The notes under the pieces: generated by a model
The model's input: the letters and a program-made list of their open reading frames with translations, nothing else
Databases searched by the model: none
What the model was told of the DNA's origin: nothing
Shown: positions 1 to 12,163 of the stretch, in pieces
Numbering within the stretch: position 1 is the first letter of the stretch
Layout: each line of letters begins with the position of its first letter
Made by a program: the position numbers and the translations under genes
NCBI GenBank assembly: GCA_016758965.1
Contig: JAEPRB010000177.1
Coordinates: 22,448 to 86,447 of the forward strand
Length of the DNA: 64,000 nt
Direction of reading: 5' to 3'
DNA from: Circinella minor
Lineage: Eukaryota > Mucoromycota > Mucoromycetes > Mucorales > Lichtheimiaceae

Positions 1-1
1 A

Positions 2-298
2 ACTATCTTTATAACGCAGTGTACCGAAATGAACGTACTGTTTGATTCCCTACGCCAAAAGCGTACTAGTATTTTTGCTAGAGATTTTGGTAGTTTCGGA
101 TTCGGTTCTGATGAAATTGATAAGATGTTCGTTAATATTGTCAAGCATACTAAATCATCTCTTGGTACACACGATAGAGGCGTGTGGGGTTCAGAAGATG
201 CCATTAATATACATATAATAACAAAAACAGGAAGTGACTCTGACACATCTATAATATTCCGTTGTTGTCATGGAGAAATAAAAAGAACATCATGCTAG
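2..298 (+). CDS. 3' end of an unidentified protein-coding gene (partial at window edge)
   Basis: The frame is open from the first bases of the window to a TAG at 296-298, so this looks like the last exon of a gene that begins upstream; a Met at 29 is internal and need not be a start. About 98 residues are visible. They are mixed polar with several Asp/Ser and end in Lys-Arg-Thr-Ser-Cys. I see no signal peptide, membrane segment or known motif and do not recognise the family. It is convergent with the 6-phosphogluconate dehydrogenase gene, whose stop codon lies about 110 bases away. It could also be a chance open frame. Confidence 0.35.
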   Translation, partial: TIFITQCTEMNVLFDSLRQKRTSIFARDFGSFGFGSDEIDKMFVNIVKHTKSSLGTHDRGVWGSEDAINIHIITKTGSDSDTSIIFRCCHGEIKRTSC

Positions 299-406
299 TA
301 AACCTTCTAAGCTAATAAAAATAACTAATAATATTTACATAATGCTCTTTTGTTTTATTATAATATTTTTATTTACAAAATATATGAATTTTTATGTTCG
401 TTTTAA

Positions 407-2333
407 TTAAGCTTGATAAGTCGAGGCAGAAACATTACCTCCTGTACCAGTCCAATTTGTATGAACATATTTGCCAGGTTGATCCAAACGTTCATAAGTA
501 TGAGCACCAAAGTAATCACGTTGAGCTTGAATCATATTAGCAGGAAGACGTTCATGACGTAAACCATCATAGAAACTCAAAGCACAAGACAAAGTAGGAG
601 CAGGAATACCTAATGTAGCGGATGTACCAACGACAGTACGCCATGAATCTTGTGCCTTTGCAGCAGCTTCTTGAAAGAATGGATCAAATAACAAGTTTTC
701 AAGTTTTGGATTATTGTTATAAGCATCCTTGATTTGACCTAAAAATCGGGAACGAATAATACAACCACCACGCCACATCAATGCGATACCTGAATAATTT
801 AAATTCCATCCGAAATCTTCGGCAGCTTGACGCATTAACATAAAACCTTGTGCATAAGAGACAATCTTGGATGCATAAAGGGCGCTGCCGATTTGTTTGA
901 TAAAGTTTTGTTGATCACCTTGAAATTTCACATTGGTAGGTCCCTTAAGAATCTTGGAAGCATGTGTACGTTCATCTTTGAGTGAGGATAAGCATCGAGA
1001 ATAAACAGCTTCAGTAATCAAGGTGACTGGAATACCACGATCAAGTGAGTCGATAGCAGTCCATTTACCGGTACCCTTTTGACCAGCCTTATCCAGAATC
1101 TTCTCAAGCAAGGATGAACCATCTTCATCTTTGAATCGAAGAATATCACGTGTAATTTCAATCAAGAAAGAATCTAATTCTTCTTTATTCCATTCTTCAA
1201 AAATGTCAGCCATTTGATCATTATTGATACCAAGACCTTCTTTCATAATATGATAAACTTCAGAAATCAATTGCATATCACCATATTCTGTGATTTGTCC
1301 AGATAACAAGAAAGTTAAGCTGTGTTAGTCGAATGAGGAGTTGTAGATATAGAATTACATTGTATAAAACTTAAAAAAGAAGGATAAAACGAATTTTTTG
1401 AACCCCCCCCTCTAATTAAAAAACTTACCAATACCATTATGGACCATCTTGACATAATGACCAGCACCACCTTCACCAACCCAATCACAACAAGGTTGAC
1501 CATCAGGTGCTTTTGCAGACACAGCTTGGAAAATCGATTTAATTTCCGGCCATGCCTTGGGATTACCACCAGGCATTAATGAAGGACCGTAACGAGCACC
1601 TTCTTCACCACCTGAAACACCCGAGCCAACATATAAAATTCCCTTCTTTTCAAGTTCTTCACAACGACGAGTTGTATCGGGAAAATGTGAATTACCACCG
1701 TCAATAATAATATCACCAGGTTCTAAATGAGGTAGTAAAGTTTCAATAAAAGCATCCACAGCAGGTCCTGCCTTTACAAGCAACATTACTTTTCGTGGTC
1801 TCTTTAATTTTGCACATAATTCTTCAACGCTATGAGCGCCAATAATGTTTGTTCCTTTTGTAAAACAAAAATGTATTAATTTTTGTTTGTTTTTCAATCT
1901 TTGTATATTTGTTTGTTTATTTTTGATTATACATCAAAGTCATGTAATTATTTTTTAATACCTTTAGCTTCGTTCTCCAAAAAGTGATCCACTTTTGATA
2001 CTGTACGATTAAATGCACACACTTTAAATCCATGGTCATTCATGTTCAAAATCAAGTTTTGACCCTATTAAATATCCAATTATAATGCAAACACCATCAA
2101 ATATCAATTGATTAGTTGATATACTTATTTTATATATATATATAAAAAAGCTTTTAGTCTCTCTCTTTTTTTTTTCCTTTAAATCGTAAAAAACGTACCA
2201 TAACGGCCAAACCAATAAGACCAATATCTGCACTGTTACACAATATAATGCATGAATTAACTGATATGTATATATATATATATATATATATGATATAAAA
2301 ATAATACAATAGTACTTACACTGCTTCTGACAT
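407..2333 (-). CDS. gnd1: 6-phosphogluconate dehydrogenase, decarboxylating
   Basis: Oxidative pentose phosphate pathway enzyme of the cytosol: converts 6-phosphogluconate to ribulose 5-phosphate and CO2 with NADP+ reduction. I read five exons on the complement: 2333-2320, 2232-2199, 2064-1962, 1854-1429 and 1287-407. The phases agree and give 485 residues, about the family length. The start lies in a 14-base first exon and was chosen because it restores the nucleotide-binding N-terminus ([12 protein letters not shown], residues 9-20). The substrate-site signatures [12 protein letters not shown] and the catalytic-lysine region [12 protein letters not shown] are intact; the latter spans the last intron. 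The C-terminal all-helical domain contains [20 protein letters not shown]. All introns have GT-AG ends. It is divergent from nothing close: the next gene upstream, an MFS transporter, lies on the same strand. Function is near certain; exon edges are read by eye. Confidence 0.95.
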
Positions 2334-3110
2334 TGTGCTTTTTTTTTTGTATGAGAGAAAGATGTTGTAAATTATAAATGATGTACCAAGGGTTCAATAA
2401 GTTGGGAAATGTATTACACCCATGCAAATATTGCGGTAGTTCAAAAGGTTTCGGAACCATTCCAATAGCACTTAATTATCTCTTCTCAATGTTTTATTAT
2501 CACTATTAGATAATGAGTTTGCTGTTGTCATACAGGGTTTTCCAAAAAGCAATATCATCATACTGATAAAAATCAATTGCTGTATGTCAATATCGTTTGG
2601 CAAAGCAAAAATGAAGAATGTCCCCATGTTTTAAAATTGATTACGCTCAGCTTCCAAAAAATAAAAAGAACGAACATAATTTAGTGTAGATATAAAATTA
2701 ATAAACATCTATATAAAACCTTTTTTTTTATTATACATATTTGATATGCGAATTATAGTAACAGTAGATGTGGTACACAAACTTGTGTTGTAGAATATAG
2801 TAGTAGTAATAGTGTAGTGTAGTAAATGGTAATGGTGTATATGAGTATAAATTGTATAATAATAGATGGTAATAATACAAAGTAAATAAAAAAAAAAGGC
2901 GAACGAATAGAAAGTTATTTTGAATGCAAATAAGGAGGGAAAAGGTGACGATGACATAAGTAATAATAAGGGATTGATACTATATGTATAAAATGGAATG
3001 CGGAAAAAGAGATTTATACGTAATGTGTAGAATACAAAGAGAAAAATGTATATAAGAGTAATACAAGTAACTGTATATAGATATTTTAGAAGTAGAATTT
3101 TGGCTTTTTT
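2334..3110. other. Intergenic, promoter side of gnd1 / 3' flank of MFS transporter 1
   Basis: A+T-rich spacer between two genes on the same strand. It carries short AT and poly-A/T runs and a TAG/TAT-rich simple-sequence stretch around 2770-2900. No coding or RNA gene is apparent. Confidence 0.5.
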
Positions 3111-5403
3111 TTAGTCGCTACCACCATTACCATTATTACCAGTGTCGTTACTGGAATCTTTGTCGTGATGACTATTGATACTTCGAGCTTGATTTAATTC
3201 CACCTTTTCATTACCAAGAGAAGCAGGAGGATTGGATGCTTCAACATCCTTGGTTGGGGCAGATGGAGCACCATATCGAATATTACGTACACACAAAGCA
3301 GCAATAACACCAAGACCACCAGCAACCATGGGTACCACAAAGACGTTTTTCAACGATTGCATATAAGCATGAATAATAGGTCCTTGGTATTCCACTGGAA
3401 GTTCGCGAATATATAAATAGTTTGTAAGTGCACCATATTTGCCTGCAACTGCAAGGACTTGAGGATCAATGCCAGCAAATTGAGCTTTCAAGAATGTAGC
3501 AAATAAAGTTTGATAAATGGCAACACCAATGGATGATGCTAATAACATGAAAAAGTTATTCTAAAAACGCATATATAGATATATATTAGAACCAATGTAT
3601 GTACTTTTTTTTTTTTTAGAATGAAATAAAATGAAGTATGCAGATAAGTAAAATTAACTTACCAAACTGGTAGCAACAGCCATAAATTCTTTTCCAGCTG
3701 CGGCTTGAACACCCAAGACACAGTTTTGTTGAGAAAGACCAAATGCAAAACCTATCAAATTAATTAAAATGTGAGAAACGTATCGAGCAAAAAAAAAAAA
3801 AAAAAGAAAAAGAAAATGAAAATGGTAGTTAGAAATAATAAAAAAAAACTTACCACAGAAGGCCAAAAAGCCTGCTTGTCTTCCCCAGTTAGCGGTTTCA
3901 TCAACAGTGTAAAACAAACCGTAGCCAAGAAGATTTGATGCAGCACCAATAACAATATAAAGTTTAACGTGTGGGAATTTGCTCAACAAGATACCACTAC
4001 CAATGGAACCACCAATCAAGCAAATCATGAACGGGATAAGTCGGATACCAGATTCAGAACTGTTGGCACCGAATACAGATTGGAAAAGAACAGGACCAAA
4101 ATACAAAGTACCAATGAATCCAAGACCTAAGGTGATCATGTACAAATAAATAGCTAAGATTCTAGGATTTGCAAAAATTTGATATGGCATAATCTATATT
4201 TTTTTTATATTGGAATGTGAGTTGAGTAAACAAAATATTTATATAATAATAGTTGAAAACGGAAAAAAAAAAAAGTAAACTTACAGGTTCCTTGGCAATC
4301 CATCCTTCAGAAATAATTAATAAAATTAAAGATACACCAGCGGCAACAAATGGACCAATGCAGTGACCAGAGCCCCAGCCCAATTGAGGACCCCAACTAA
4401 GAGCAAGCAAAAGACAGACGATAAAACTAATAGAAAAGATAGTACCCAAGAAATCGATACGCTTGATCTTTGTCATCATGGATTCTTCACGAACTTCACT
4501 GGTTTCTTTGAATACGAAGAAGACAATTAAAAAGGCTATACCACCGAGAATGATGTTCAACCAAAAGTCCCAACGCCATGAGAGATAATCAACAAAAGCA
4601 CCACCAATCAATGGGCCAACGACACTAGCAAGGCCATAGACGACGATAAGCATACTTTGTAACTTGGGACGTAAGTTTACTGGTGCTATATCACTGATAA
4701 TAACAAATACCATTGACATGATGCCACCAGCACCAAAACCTTGCAATGTTCTACCGGCGATTAAACCTTCGATATTTGGTGTAAGGGCATTTACCAAAGA
4801 ACCAACGAAGAAAATACCTAATCCGAAAACAAGAATTGGTTTCCGTCCAAAAATATCTGAGAACTATATAATAAGTGTATATTTTTTTTTTTTTAGGTTA
4901 GGTTAAAATTATGGAATTGTCTATTTCTGGTATTAAAAAAAAAATCTGCTTCATGGAAAAAATTATTACCTTTCCAGATAATGGTTGAAATGCGTTCTAA
5001 TGAAAAAAAAAAAAAAGATTTACAAAAATTTTAATATATATCTATTAAAGCAATAAAAAATTACAGAGTATAAAAAAATAAAAATAAAGCAAGTCATTAC
5101 CATAGAAACCATGTATGAAGTAGCAATCCAAGTTTGTTTTTCTAAGGCATCAAGTTCAGTGGCAATAATAGACATTGCTGGAGCAACAACAGTTGAATTT
5201 AATGAAACCATAAACATTGCCAACAGAACACTGATAACCAATAAAACAAATTTTAGTGTATCTAATAATGTACGTTTTGGCTGTGATTGTTGTTCCTCAG
5301 TTGATTGTTGTTGTTGTTCATTATTTAATTTTCCACTTATAACAGAAGAAGCATCGATTGAAGTCATAGTGCTTTGATCGGCACTACTTAATGATTGAGG
5401 CAT
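3111..5403 (-). CDS. MFS transporter, DHA2 (drug:H+ antiporter, 14-TM) type, copy 1
   Basis: Predicted plasma- or vacuolar-membrane proton antiporter exporting small toxic molecules; the substrate is unknown. Exons on the complement: 5403-5101, 4996-4970 (a 27-base microexon), 4863-4285, 4193-3854, 3751-3663 and 3560-3111, giving 595 residues in consistent phase. A Gln-rich cytosolic N-terminus (about 45 residues) precedes the first membrane segment. Family marks are LNSTVVAPAM and TWIATSYMV in TM1-2, the FSDIFGRKP loop (MFS motif A), GFGAGGIMS, and VVGPLIGGAFVDYLSWRWDF (motif C-like, typical of 14-TM drug transporters). The tail is hydrophilic and Asn/Gly-rich. It is a close paralogue of the gene at 13189-15684 and shares its exon plan, except that exon 3 here is undivided. 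Family assignment is firm; DHA2 rather than a siderophore carrier is an inference. Confidence 0.92.
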
Positions 5404-6022
5404 ATTTTATTATACCCGAAAGTTTTAAGAAAAAAAAAAAAGATATGAAAATAAAAAAAGTGGGTGATTTAAAAGAAATTGTTCGTCTCCACTCATCCTA
5501 TATATACTTTTAGCGGATCAAAAAAACCATTTGTTGACCTCGTGCTCCGCCAAAAGAATAGAGCCAATCAAGTTTGCTTAAACAGTTTTACCGATTATAT
5601 TTGTTCTACACAATTGTATTGCAGCGGTTGAATAGTCCAGCCGATAATAATTCTGATATGATCCCTTTCCATATTATTATTTTTACTTTATCCATCCATT
5701 CTATATCATGCCAGAAATTTATTGCGGTTATTTATTTTAATAACTTGAACGATTTTTTTTTTAGTAAAAAAGCTGTGTATGACATTATTAAACAGAAAAA
5801 AACAAAGAACATTCCAAAACTTGGTTATTTAGAAAAATTGAAATAGAAATAATGTTAACTTAAGTTTGAAGGAACTGGGTTTTGCCGCGAAAATGTTTTG
5901 TGTGACATATCTTTTTCAGGAAAAAGTGCAACTGTTTAAAGGTACAAAGGGCTTTGCTCACAACTTTAAAAATTACATAAAAGGGTATAATCTAAAAAAA
6001 AAAAAAAAATACAGAAGTTGCC
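5404..6022. other. Intergenic, upstream of MFS transporter 1
   Basis: A+T-rich non-coding stretch that should hold the MFS promoter. A short open frame on the plus strand (5574-5846) has low-complexity composition and no recognisable motif, so I do not call it. The segment ends at the inverted-repeat element starting at 6023. Confidence 0.45.
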
Positions 6023-6523
6023 CTCAAGGTGCGAATTAATTCTTAAAAAAATCGAGCTATTATCTTTTTAAAAGATACCTATTTTGGTGTACGGTTGACG
6101 TGTACACAAAGCTGTTCTCAAGATGTATAAAATGTACCTAATTTGGTGTTTGGTTGACGCGTACATAAAGCTGTTCACAAGGTTCAAATTTATTTACAAA
6201 AAAAAAATCGAGTTACTCTAGGCTATACTTATTTATAATTGACGTGTACATTAGCGGAATTGAGTGTTTTTTGAACAACCAAACAATGGACAACAACAAC
6301 AACAACAGTAGAAGGAATCTTCAAGCAGAAATAAGAAGAAGATGAAAAATTTCTGAGATGTGAAGCATTGTAATAAACAAATTATGAAACGGATATTGGG
6401 ATATTTTAGATACCATATTAAATCACCAATAATGCCCAAATGGCATTTTTAAGCCACTCAGATACCAAATTAGGTATATATATACCATATAAAGTAATAC
6501 AAAAAATTAATTCGCACCTTGAG
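6023..6523. mobile_element. MITE-like element, 501 bp, with 19-bp perfect terminal inverted repeats
   Basis: The ends are exact inverted copies: CTCAAGGTGCGAATTAATT at 6023-6041 and its complement at 6505-6523. The TACCTAATTTGGT motif at about 6136 recurs inverted near 6470, so the subterminal part is also symmetrical. The left half is built from three degenerate direct units, each starting with a CTCAAG- or CACAAG-like motif (about 6023, 6116 and 6175) and containing GTTGACG(T/C)GTACA. No transposase is encoded and I see no clear target-site duplication. It lies upstream of MFS transporter 1. I read it as a non-autonomous DNA transposon of unknown superfamily. Confidence 0.7.
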
Positions 6524-7330
6524 AAGCATATTAAGAATATTTAAAGTATGGGAACTACAAAGAAAAGAATGCTATATAGCATTTATGATTTCTACATTAT
6601 CAATTTATTTACACTTTGAATGACATAACATATTAATGAAAAATTTATCACTAATAAAAAAATAATAATCCACTACGTACTGTCAAGTAAGATATAGTAG
6701 CCCGATTTTTTGAAAAGAATGCTTTAACTTTTTTCCACTAATCTAGATTTTGACATTCATTTTTCGGTAAACAATTTTATACTTCGGCGCAATGGTTTCC
6801 GAACAAGAATTATGTCGGAGCTCAAGTTGAAGATCTAAATGATCCAACCACCTTGAATTTTTCCTAATGATAAGGCGGGGCCTGTTTTCCCCATCATGGC
6901 GGAGGATCATGTTTTCATTCATTTTGGCACTAAGGGGTCTTTTGATTGACTGTGTGATTTTTGCAGTCGGCAGGAATATTATAGAACTCCGGTAGTGAAA
7001 ACCCTCCTTAAAAGCTCTGGCTTTCACTAGTGATTTTTTTTTATTAGCATATACACGAACTCAAATATCGCGAAGTTTACTTTTCATTCGTATGGGAAAA
7101 TCTATACTCTTTATAAAAAAAAAAAAGCTTACCTTTTTAAGTGAATAAACTTATAAACGAAGTAGTTTATTCTTTATAAACAAATAATATAAATTATTTT
7201 TCATAAGCGAACAAATTTACTTTCATAACTGAATAAAGTTTATTTATCATAAGTGATGTATTAAAAAAGGTTCGAAGGCTACCCTGTATATTGAACATGA
7301 AACATTGTATATCATGTTGAAGCTTTGTCT
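6524..7330. other. Intergenic with possible repeat remnants
   Basis: No gene that I can support. A 94-residue open frame on the minus strand (6743-7027) has balanced composition, but no family is recognised. Near 7270-7300 there is GGCTACCCTGTATA, whose complement resembles Tc1/mariner transposon ends (TACAGGGTAGCC). A matching partner is not clear; the TAGTAGCCCGATT at about 6697 is only a weak candidate. Between 7130 and 7255 there are several AAACGAA / AAGCGAA / AACTGAA motif repeats in an AT-rich background. Confidence 0.3.
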
Positions 7331-7923
7331 GGATTGTCACGTGCGCTTTTATCCACAATGAAAATTGTTTGTTTTATTTAACGTCTCCGTTGAATACAGC
7401 GTCAGATCTGCCATATTTGTTCGAGACGGATTACAAAAAACTATATAGAAGGAAAGAACCCCTGTTGTTGACACAGGGAAAAAATAGGGAAAAAAGGTAT
7501 AAAAAGCACTTTTATCTGCGGAACCCAAACCAGTACCTCCTGGATCAGCTACACAAAAAATGACGACAACCAAGGCCCAAGAGTTATTCAAACCAGACGA
7601 TGCTATTTCTAGTATTACCCTGAAGCAACTTTAAAAAGAAGCTTTCAACTCGGTCATGCGACAAAACTGTGTTATTACGGGAGGTTCGAGTAAAACATGG
7701 TGGCGACGTTGGGATAAACGCTGTGAGTGACGGTTCCGAGTAGTTTACGCATTATTATAAAGGTGAGTGATAAGGCATTAATAATAATAAATTTCAAAAA
7801 GAAGAAAAAGGTTTTAAAGTAATAATAAGTTCAAGATATTAATCCTATTTTAAATATAATAACTCAGCAGAACATAAACACACAATACCATCATCAGCAC
7901 TATTACCAACAACAAAGCTACTA

Positions 7924-8229
7924 GTGACAACATCATTGAATACAGCAGCAACATCTTCATTATACAAGGAATTTTTTGTTTGTAGTCTGGATCTACTTGT
8001 TACTGCAAATTATCTAACAAGTGAATTTGAGGAGTCTGGTGTCATAACGCGCATGGATATAATCAAAGACAGAGCCACTGGTCAATTCAGAGGATATGGA
8101 GTTGCTACATACAAAAACGAAGAGGATGCAATCAAGGCAATGATCGGTATGAATGGTATCAAAATATTTTCGAAGAAGATTTGTGTCAAATTTCGAAGCC
8201 AACGAAACACGATAAAAACAAAAACATAG
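7924..8229 (+). pseudogene. RRM (RNA recognition motif) domain fragment
   Basis: The frame encodes most of one RRM. An RNP2-like strand (EFFVCSLD) is followed by a helix, ITRMDIIKDRATGQFRGYGVATYKN containing the RNP1 octamer region (GQFRGYGV), and then EEDAIKAMIGMNGIKIFSKKICVKF, the usual alpha2-beta4 end. The listed start is a GTG; the frame continues upstream. A GTGAGT...CTCAG pair could splice 7762-7867 out, but the upstream frame then meets a TAG, and no good ATG is present. It most resembles ELAV/Hu- or Pub1-type single RRMs. A lone RRM without a proper start, between repeats, suggests a gene relic or processed fragment; a functional small gene is less likely. Confidence 0.55.
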
Positions 8230-9492
8230 CTACATCATCCATCTATTCTTACCGACACAACTATTCGTACTGATAAATGTTTCGTTGCTCTTATTCAAGG
8301 GGTTGTTATCCAATAATCAAATTCAATTACTGTTACCGACTTGGTAATAGGTAGACTTAAAAAATGAACTCATGAGTTATATAAGTTGTACAAGCCGGTC
8401 CAGTAATATAAAAAGGCTGTTGGGCCCTAATAAAAGTCCACTATATATAGAACAAGTCTATAACAATTACATACTTCCTAAAGAATCAAGATGATTTAAA
8501 ATTTCAATACGTAAATGTAAAAAGCTGAACTTCTCAAGAAGAAAAAAAAATATCATTTGTGCATATATATAGTAACAAATTCCAACAGCTCCTTTTTTAT
8601 TATATAATAACTCGTTTGTAAACAATTTGTCATTTCTACCAACATACTGCGATTGCTTTCACACCTAAATAATGTCTCTTTATTAAAACGTTTCTCACTT
8701 TCAAAAAAAATGTAGTTCAGTCAGTCGATCAATAGTACAGTTTAAATTGTTATATGAAGCATGCAATATCGCCCTAATTATCTATACATGCCATTTTTTT
8801 TAGAGCATCACCTGTACTATAAAAACATACGTTCTTTTGTCACTTTCAAAATAAATATACTTTGAGCTGTATTTAGTCATTTTCGTTTTGTTCGTAAATC
8901 AAGTGAACAAACTTATATAAATATTTACTCTGAATCATTTTCCAGTTTAACACCACGTTATAATATCCGCCATTTATGGTACATTTCACAGGACTGTTCA
9001 TCGCCATTTATTCAAATATTTTATCAGCTAGTGTATTTATAACCAACAATAAAATTCAGAAGGGATGAACGTTTCCCCCTATATCATAATAAGGTTACGT
9101 ATCCGCGACGTTGTTTCGAAATAAACGCCTGATTATAACATCATTTGAGTTTTCATAACTCACACGCAACTAATATAATATTTCTAATAGTTGTTATTTT
9201 AGCATACCAAAAGGGAAAAAAACAGAAAATAATCAAATTAAAATAGAGATGTACATATTAAACTGCTGTTAAATTAATCATATCATTACATTTGTCATTC
9301 AGATAGCATATGATAGTAAATTATAAGCACCACTTCAGTCGCTACATTAAGTCATTTATTTTTATGAAGTTATTTTTAGAGTCATTATAATATAATAAAG
9401 TAAGAAATAAAAAGTAATTGTAATAAATTAATACAGTAAATTATATAGTACAGTTTATCAAAAGAAGATGATCAAACTAATTTTTGAAGAGC
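8230..9492. other. Intergenic, about 1.26 kb without a gene
   Basis: A+T-rich sequence between the RRM fragment and the acetyltransferase gene (which it meets at that gene's 3' side). I see no open frame of note, no RNA gene and no clear repeat. Confidence 0.45.
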
Positions 9493-10953
9493 TCAGTGAC
9501 AGCATTTTTGTAAATTACGAATGACTGCTTGACCAAATGCCTCAGCTTTAGATCCTTCCAGTGAACCATTTTGCCATCCAATAGTTGCATACATGGAATC
9601 CTTTGTACTAATAGAATTTACATTCAATGCTGTTGTAAATATTTGTGTACTTTGACAAAACCAAATTGATTCAATTTTCCATATGTCATTATCATCTGTT
9701 GGAGGAACAAATTTGCCTAAATCAGATAGTTCAATACCACCGGCACGATGCATTGTGGGATTTGACACCCAATGGTCATACCAAAAATCACAGTAATCCT
9801 CTGGATACTTTGAAAGATACTTTAAAAGCCCAGCTTCTTTGGCTGCTTCACCTTTATTGGCTTTCAATTGTGTTTGATATGTTTTAGCCATATCCCAAAA
9901 GTCACCACCAGATAATAATTGTGGCAGTTTTTTCCATGTATGTGAATAGGAACCAACAAAATTACCCATTTCATTTTCAGGCACAGCTGGTGTACAGAAC
10001 GAACGACAATTGACTGGAGTACTGGTTGAAACAATCTTTTCTTGTCGATATACTTCAGCAAAAGCAGAAACTACGGCTACCATAATCGCTGCATGTGGAG
10101 TAACACCATGTTTTCGACATGTTGTGCACACATCATTCCAAGTGACCCCACCTAATTCAATTGTTCGTACCACAGTATCATGTCGCGCTTTTGCTTTGTC
10201 CGTAATACCAGGATGATCACCAGCCCAACCTTGAGGAAACCAAGTTTTTGTCAGAAGATCAGGCAAAGCCTTTTTAGCAATCATACGGGACACAACACCT
10301 ATCATATTCCAAGCAGTTGGCATTGGTGCTTGTCGGTCTTCATAAGGTAATCCAAGAATAGTTTCTACCTTTGGCTTTATAACATACCCATCTTCATGCT
10401 TATCTGTCAATTGCTTTGATTGTAGTTTAACCTTATTAATTTCGTGAAGCAAACCTTGCCAAAATATAGATAAACTTTTGCCATCTGCAATTACATGGTG
10501 AGCCGTCAAAGTAATGGTGCATTCGTCAAGACGATCGTCATGAGTACAAATATGTAAATGCCAAAGTGGTACAGTTTGATCATTGAAATTGAATTCATGG
10601 TCACATTCACTGGCAATAACTTGAGCAAGTTTTGAACGATCCCAGAATGGTACTTGTTGTTCGACATTAATAATCTCATATAGATCAATTTGATTCAAAC
10701 GAATAAAATGAGCGGTCTGTTTATCATTTTCCCCCACTACAAGTGAAAGCTGAGGGTGTTTTTCGATTAAGCTGGTGAGTGGCACTTGCAGTTGTGCCAA
10801 ATAAAACTGTTTAGGGTCATCAAATTGTGTGTTGTTTCGTGGTATATGACGCAATGTTGCAGTTGCTGTTACAGTTCCATAACATTGGGTCAGGTGCTTA
10901 GAAAGTTGATATTTTTCAAGCAACCCCAAAGAACGCTCGACTGTTGTTGACAT
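9493..10953 (-). CDS. Alcohol O-acetyltransferase-like (AATase, HxxxD superfamily) protein
   Basis: Acyl-CoA-dependent transferase of the chloramphenicol-acetyltransferase fold, related to yeast Atf1/Atf2/Sli1. These acetylate alcohols, sterols or sphingoid-type inhibitors. The gene is intronless, 486 residues from the ATG at 10953. This start is preferred over the upstream in-frame ATG at 11064 because the extra 37 residues do not look like part of the fold. The catalytic motif is TAHHVIADG, with His153 and Asp157 as HxxxD. A second typical segment, in the C-terminal half, is MGNFVGSYSHTWKKLPQ. No signal peptide is present. It lies between two DHA2-type transporters on the same strand, so a conjugate-and-export detoxification role is possible, but that is inference. 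Substrate cannot be read from the sequence. Confidence 0.85.
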   Translation of the reverse strand: MSTTVERSLGLLEKYQLSKHLTQCYGTVTATATLRHIPRNNTQFDDPKQFYLAQLQVPLTSLIEKHPQLSLVVGENDKQTAHFIRLNQIDLYEIINVEQQVPFWDRSKLAQVIASECDHEFNFNDQTVPLWHLHICTHDDRLDECTITLTAHHVIADGKSLSIFWQGLLHEINKVKLQSKQLTDKHEDGYVIKPKVETILGLPYEDRQAPMPTAWNMIGVVSRMIAKKALPDLLTKTWFPQGWAGDHPGITDKAKARHDTVVRTIELGGVTWNDVCTTCRKHGVTPHAAIMVAVVSAFAEVYRQEKIVSTSTPVNCRSFCTPAVPENEMGNFVGSYSHTWKKLPQLLSGGDFWDMAKTYQTQLKANKGEAAKEAGLLKYLSKYPEDYCDFWYDHWVSNPTMHRAGGIELSDLGKFVPPTDDNDIWKIESIWFCQSTQIFTTALNVNSISTKDSMYATIGWQNGSLEGSKAEAFGQAVIRNLQKCCH

Positions 10954-11413
10954 TGGGGTTGTAAAGGAAAGATAAATAAAATAAAATGATCCTTTTACGG
11001 ATCCGAGGGCAGCAAAAGTCAAGAACTGGGTTACACAAACTTTCAATGAGTTTACCCACTTCACTTCGGAACTTTTTACTTTGACAAATGGCGGGTTATT
11101 AACTATTTGAGGTTAAGTAATTCTGTTACTATAGTAAGATTTATAATCATTCTCGATTTTAAAATAGGTGAAATACGATTTTATTACAGGGTATACTATC
11201 CATCATAGCATTTTTTTTGTGATTATGGATGGCTAAGTACTCTTTCACAATTTTCCCATCCTAAAAAAAACCATCTGAATGAACAGAATGGATACACCCC
11301 AAGACAGATATATTTATCTAAATGTTAGCCTTTCTCTTTCCGACACATCAACTCTATACTTAAATTTTGCACCATGTAAGACACTTCACAATTTTTTTAC
11401 ATATGAATTTGCA
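10954..11413. promoter_or_regulatory. Upstream region of the acetyltransferase gene
   Basis: Should contain the acetyltransferase promoter. The reading frame stays open to an ATG at 11064, so a longer N-terminus is formally possible. No well-defined control element is recognised. The sequence TTACAGGGTATACTATCC near 11185 looks transposon-end-like but has no partner. Confidence 0.35.
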
Positions 11414-12163
11414 CTACGCTTCATAAAATAAACAATACTTGTTATTGGTCTGTAATAAAGGGTAATACTGACAAGGAAAGAAAATTTGTTCATCGGCAGG
11501 ACTTTTTCTTTGTAAAATTCTTACGTAACACCTTGAGAAAAGCTTGCGAGGTTTGCGAGGGCTAGTGTAACAATCATGAGCAGGTATATTCTTTACTTGG
11601 ATATTTGTGGAATGTTGATTCAGGACATGAAAATATATAATGTTAATAATAGAAATTGAAGAAAAGAAAGAATAGAAGAAAGAAAGACCAGCTTTTGAAA
11701 ACAAGCGAATACAATAAAAGAATGCTTTTTTTTTTTCAAGATGAACATCACGAATGTTTTCAAGAGTGATATCGCGAAGTATCACATCAAGGTACACGAT
11801 ATAATATCGATCAGGACAAAGAGAGGATGTCATAAGACCTCTGTAACCCATTATATTTTCAGTTGCGAACAGAAAAAACATTAGAGATGCATTGTGATTA
11901 GTAAAAACGACAAAATACTTTTAGCGTTTAAATGGATAATAGTTTATAATGTTGTCACTGGTATACAATTAAAAAGAATCCACCGCTCTAAAGTACTTAT
12001 ATCATATACCTTACATACAGCTCAATGTAAATCTTTCTGCTGTTCCCATAAATATCAGCAACAAATTTCTTGCCATAAGTTTCTCAACTTATTGAGGGTC
12101 AATGCAGTGTATTACAACAATGGGCAGAACAGGTATCGTTTTGGTGAGGAACTACCCTTTTAA
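11414..12163. pseudogene. Ambiguous coding-like remnant (both strands partly open)
   Basis: On the plus strand a frame runs from an ATG at 11741 to about 12163, broken by one TAG at 11882-11884. Around 11900-11980 it reads SKNDKILLAFKWIIVYNVVTG, which looks like a WD40-type beta-blade. On the minus strand 11414-11881 is open for 155 residues without a recognisable motif. Neither has a good start and intron context. I favour a decayed gene fragment read on the plus strand, but this is weak and the WD40 likeness is only by eye. Confidence 0.25.

Noticed and set aside
5111..5377. Plus-strand frames opposite the MFS exons (for example 5111-5377 and 15491-15850)
   Set aside because: Shadows of the real minus-strand exons, without own motifs.
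7369..7760. Retrotransposon leader / gag near 7560 (MTTTKAQELFKPDDAISS)
   Set aside because: The frame stops after about 22 codons and no LTR, primer-binding site or reverse transcriptase is seen.
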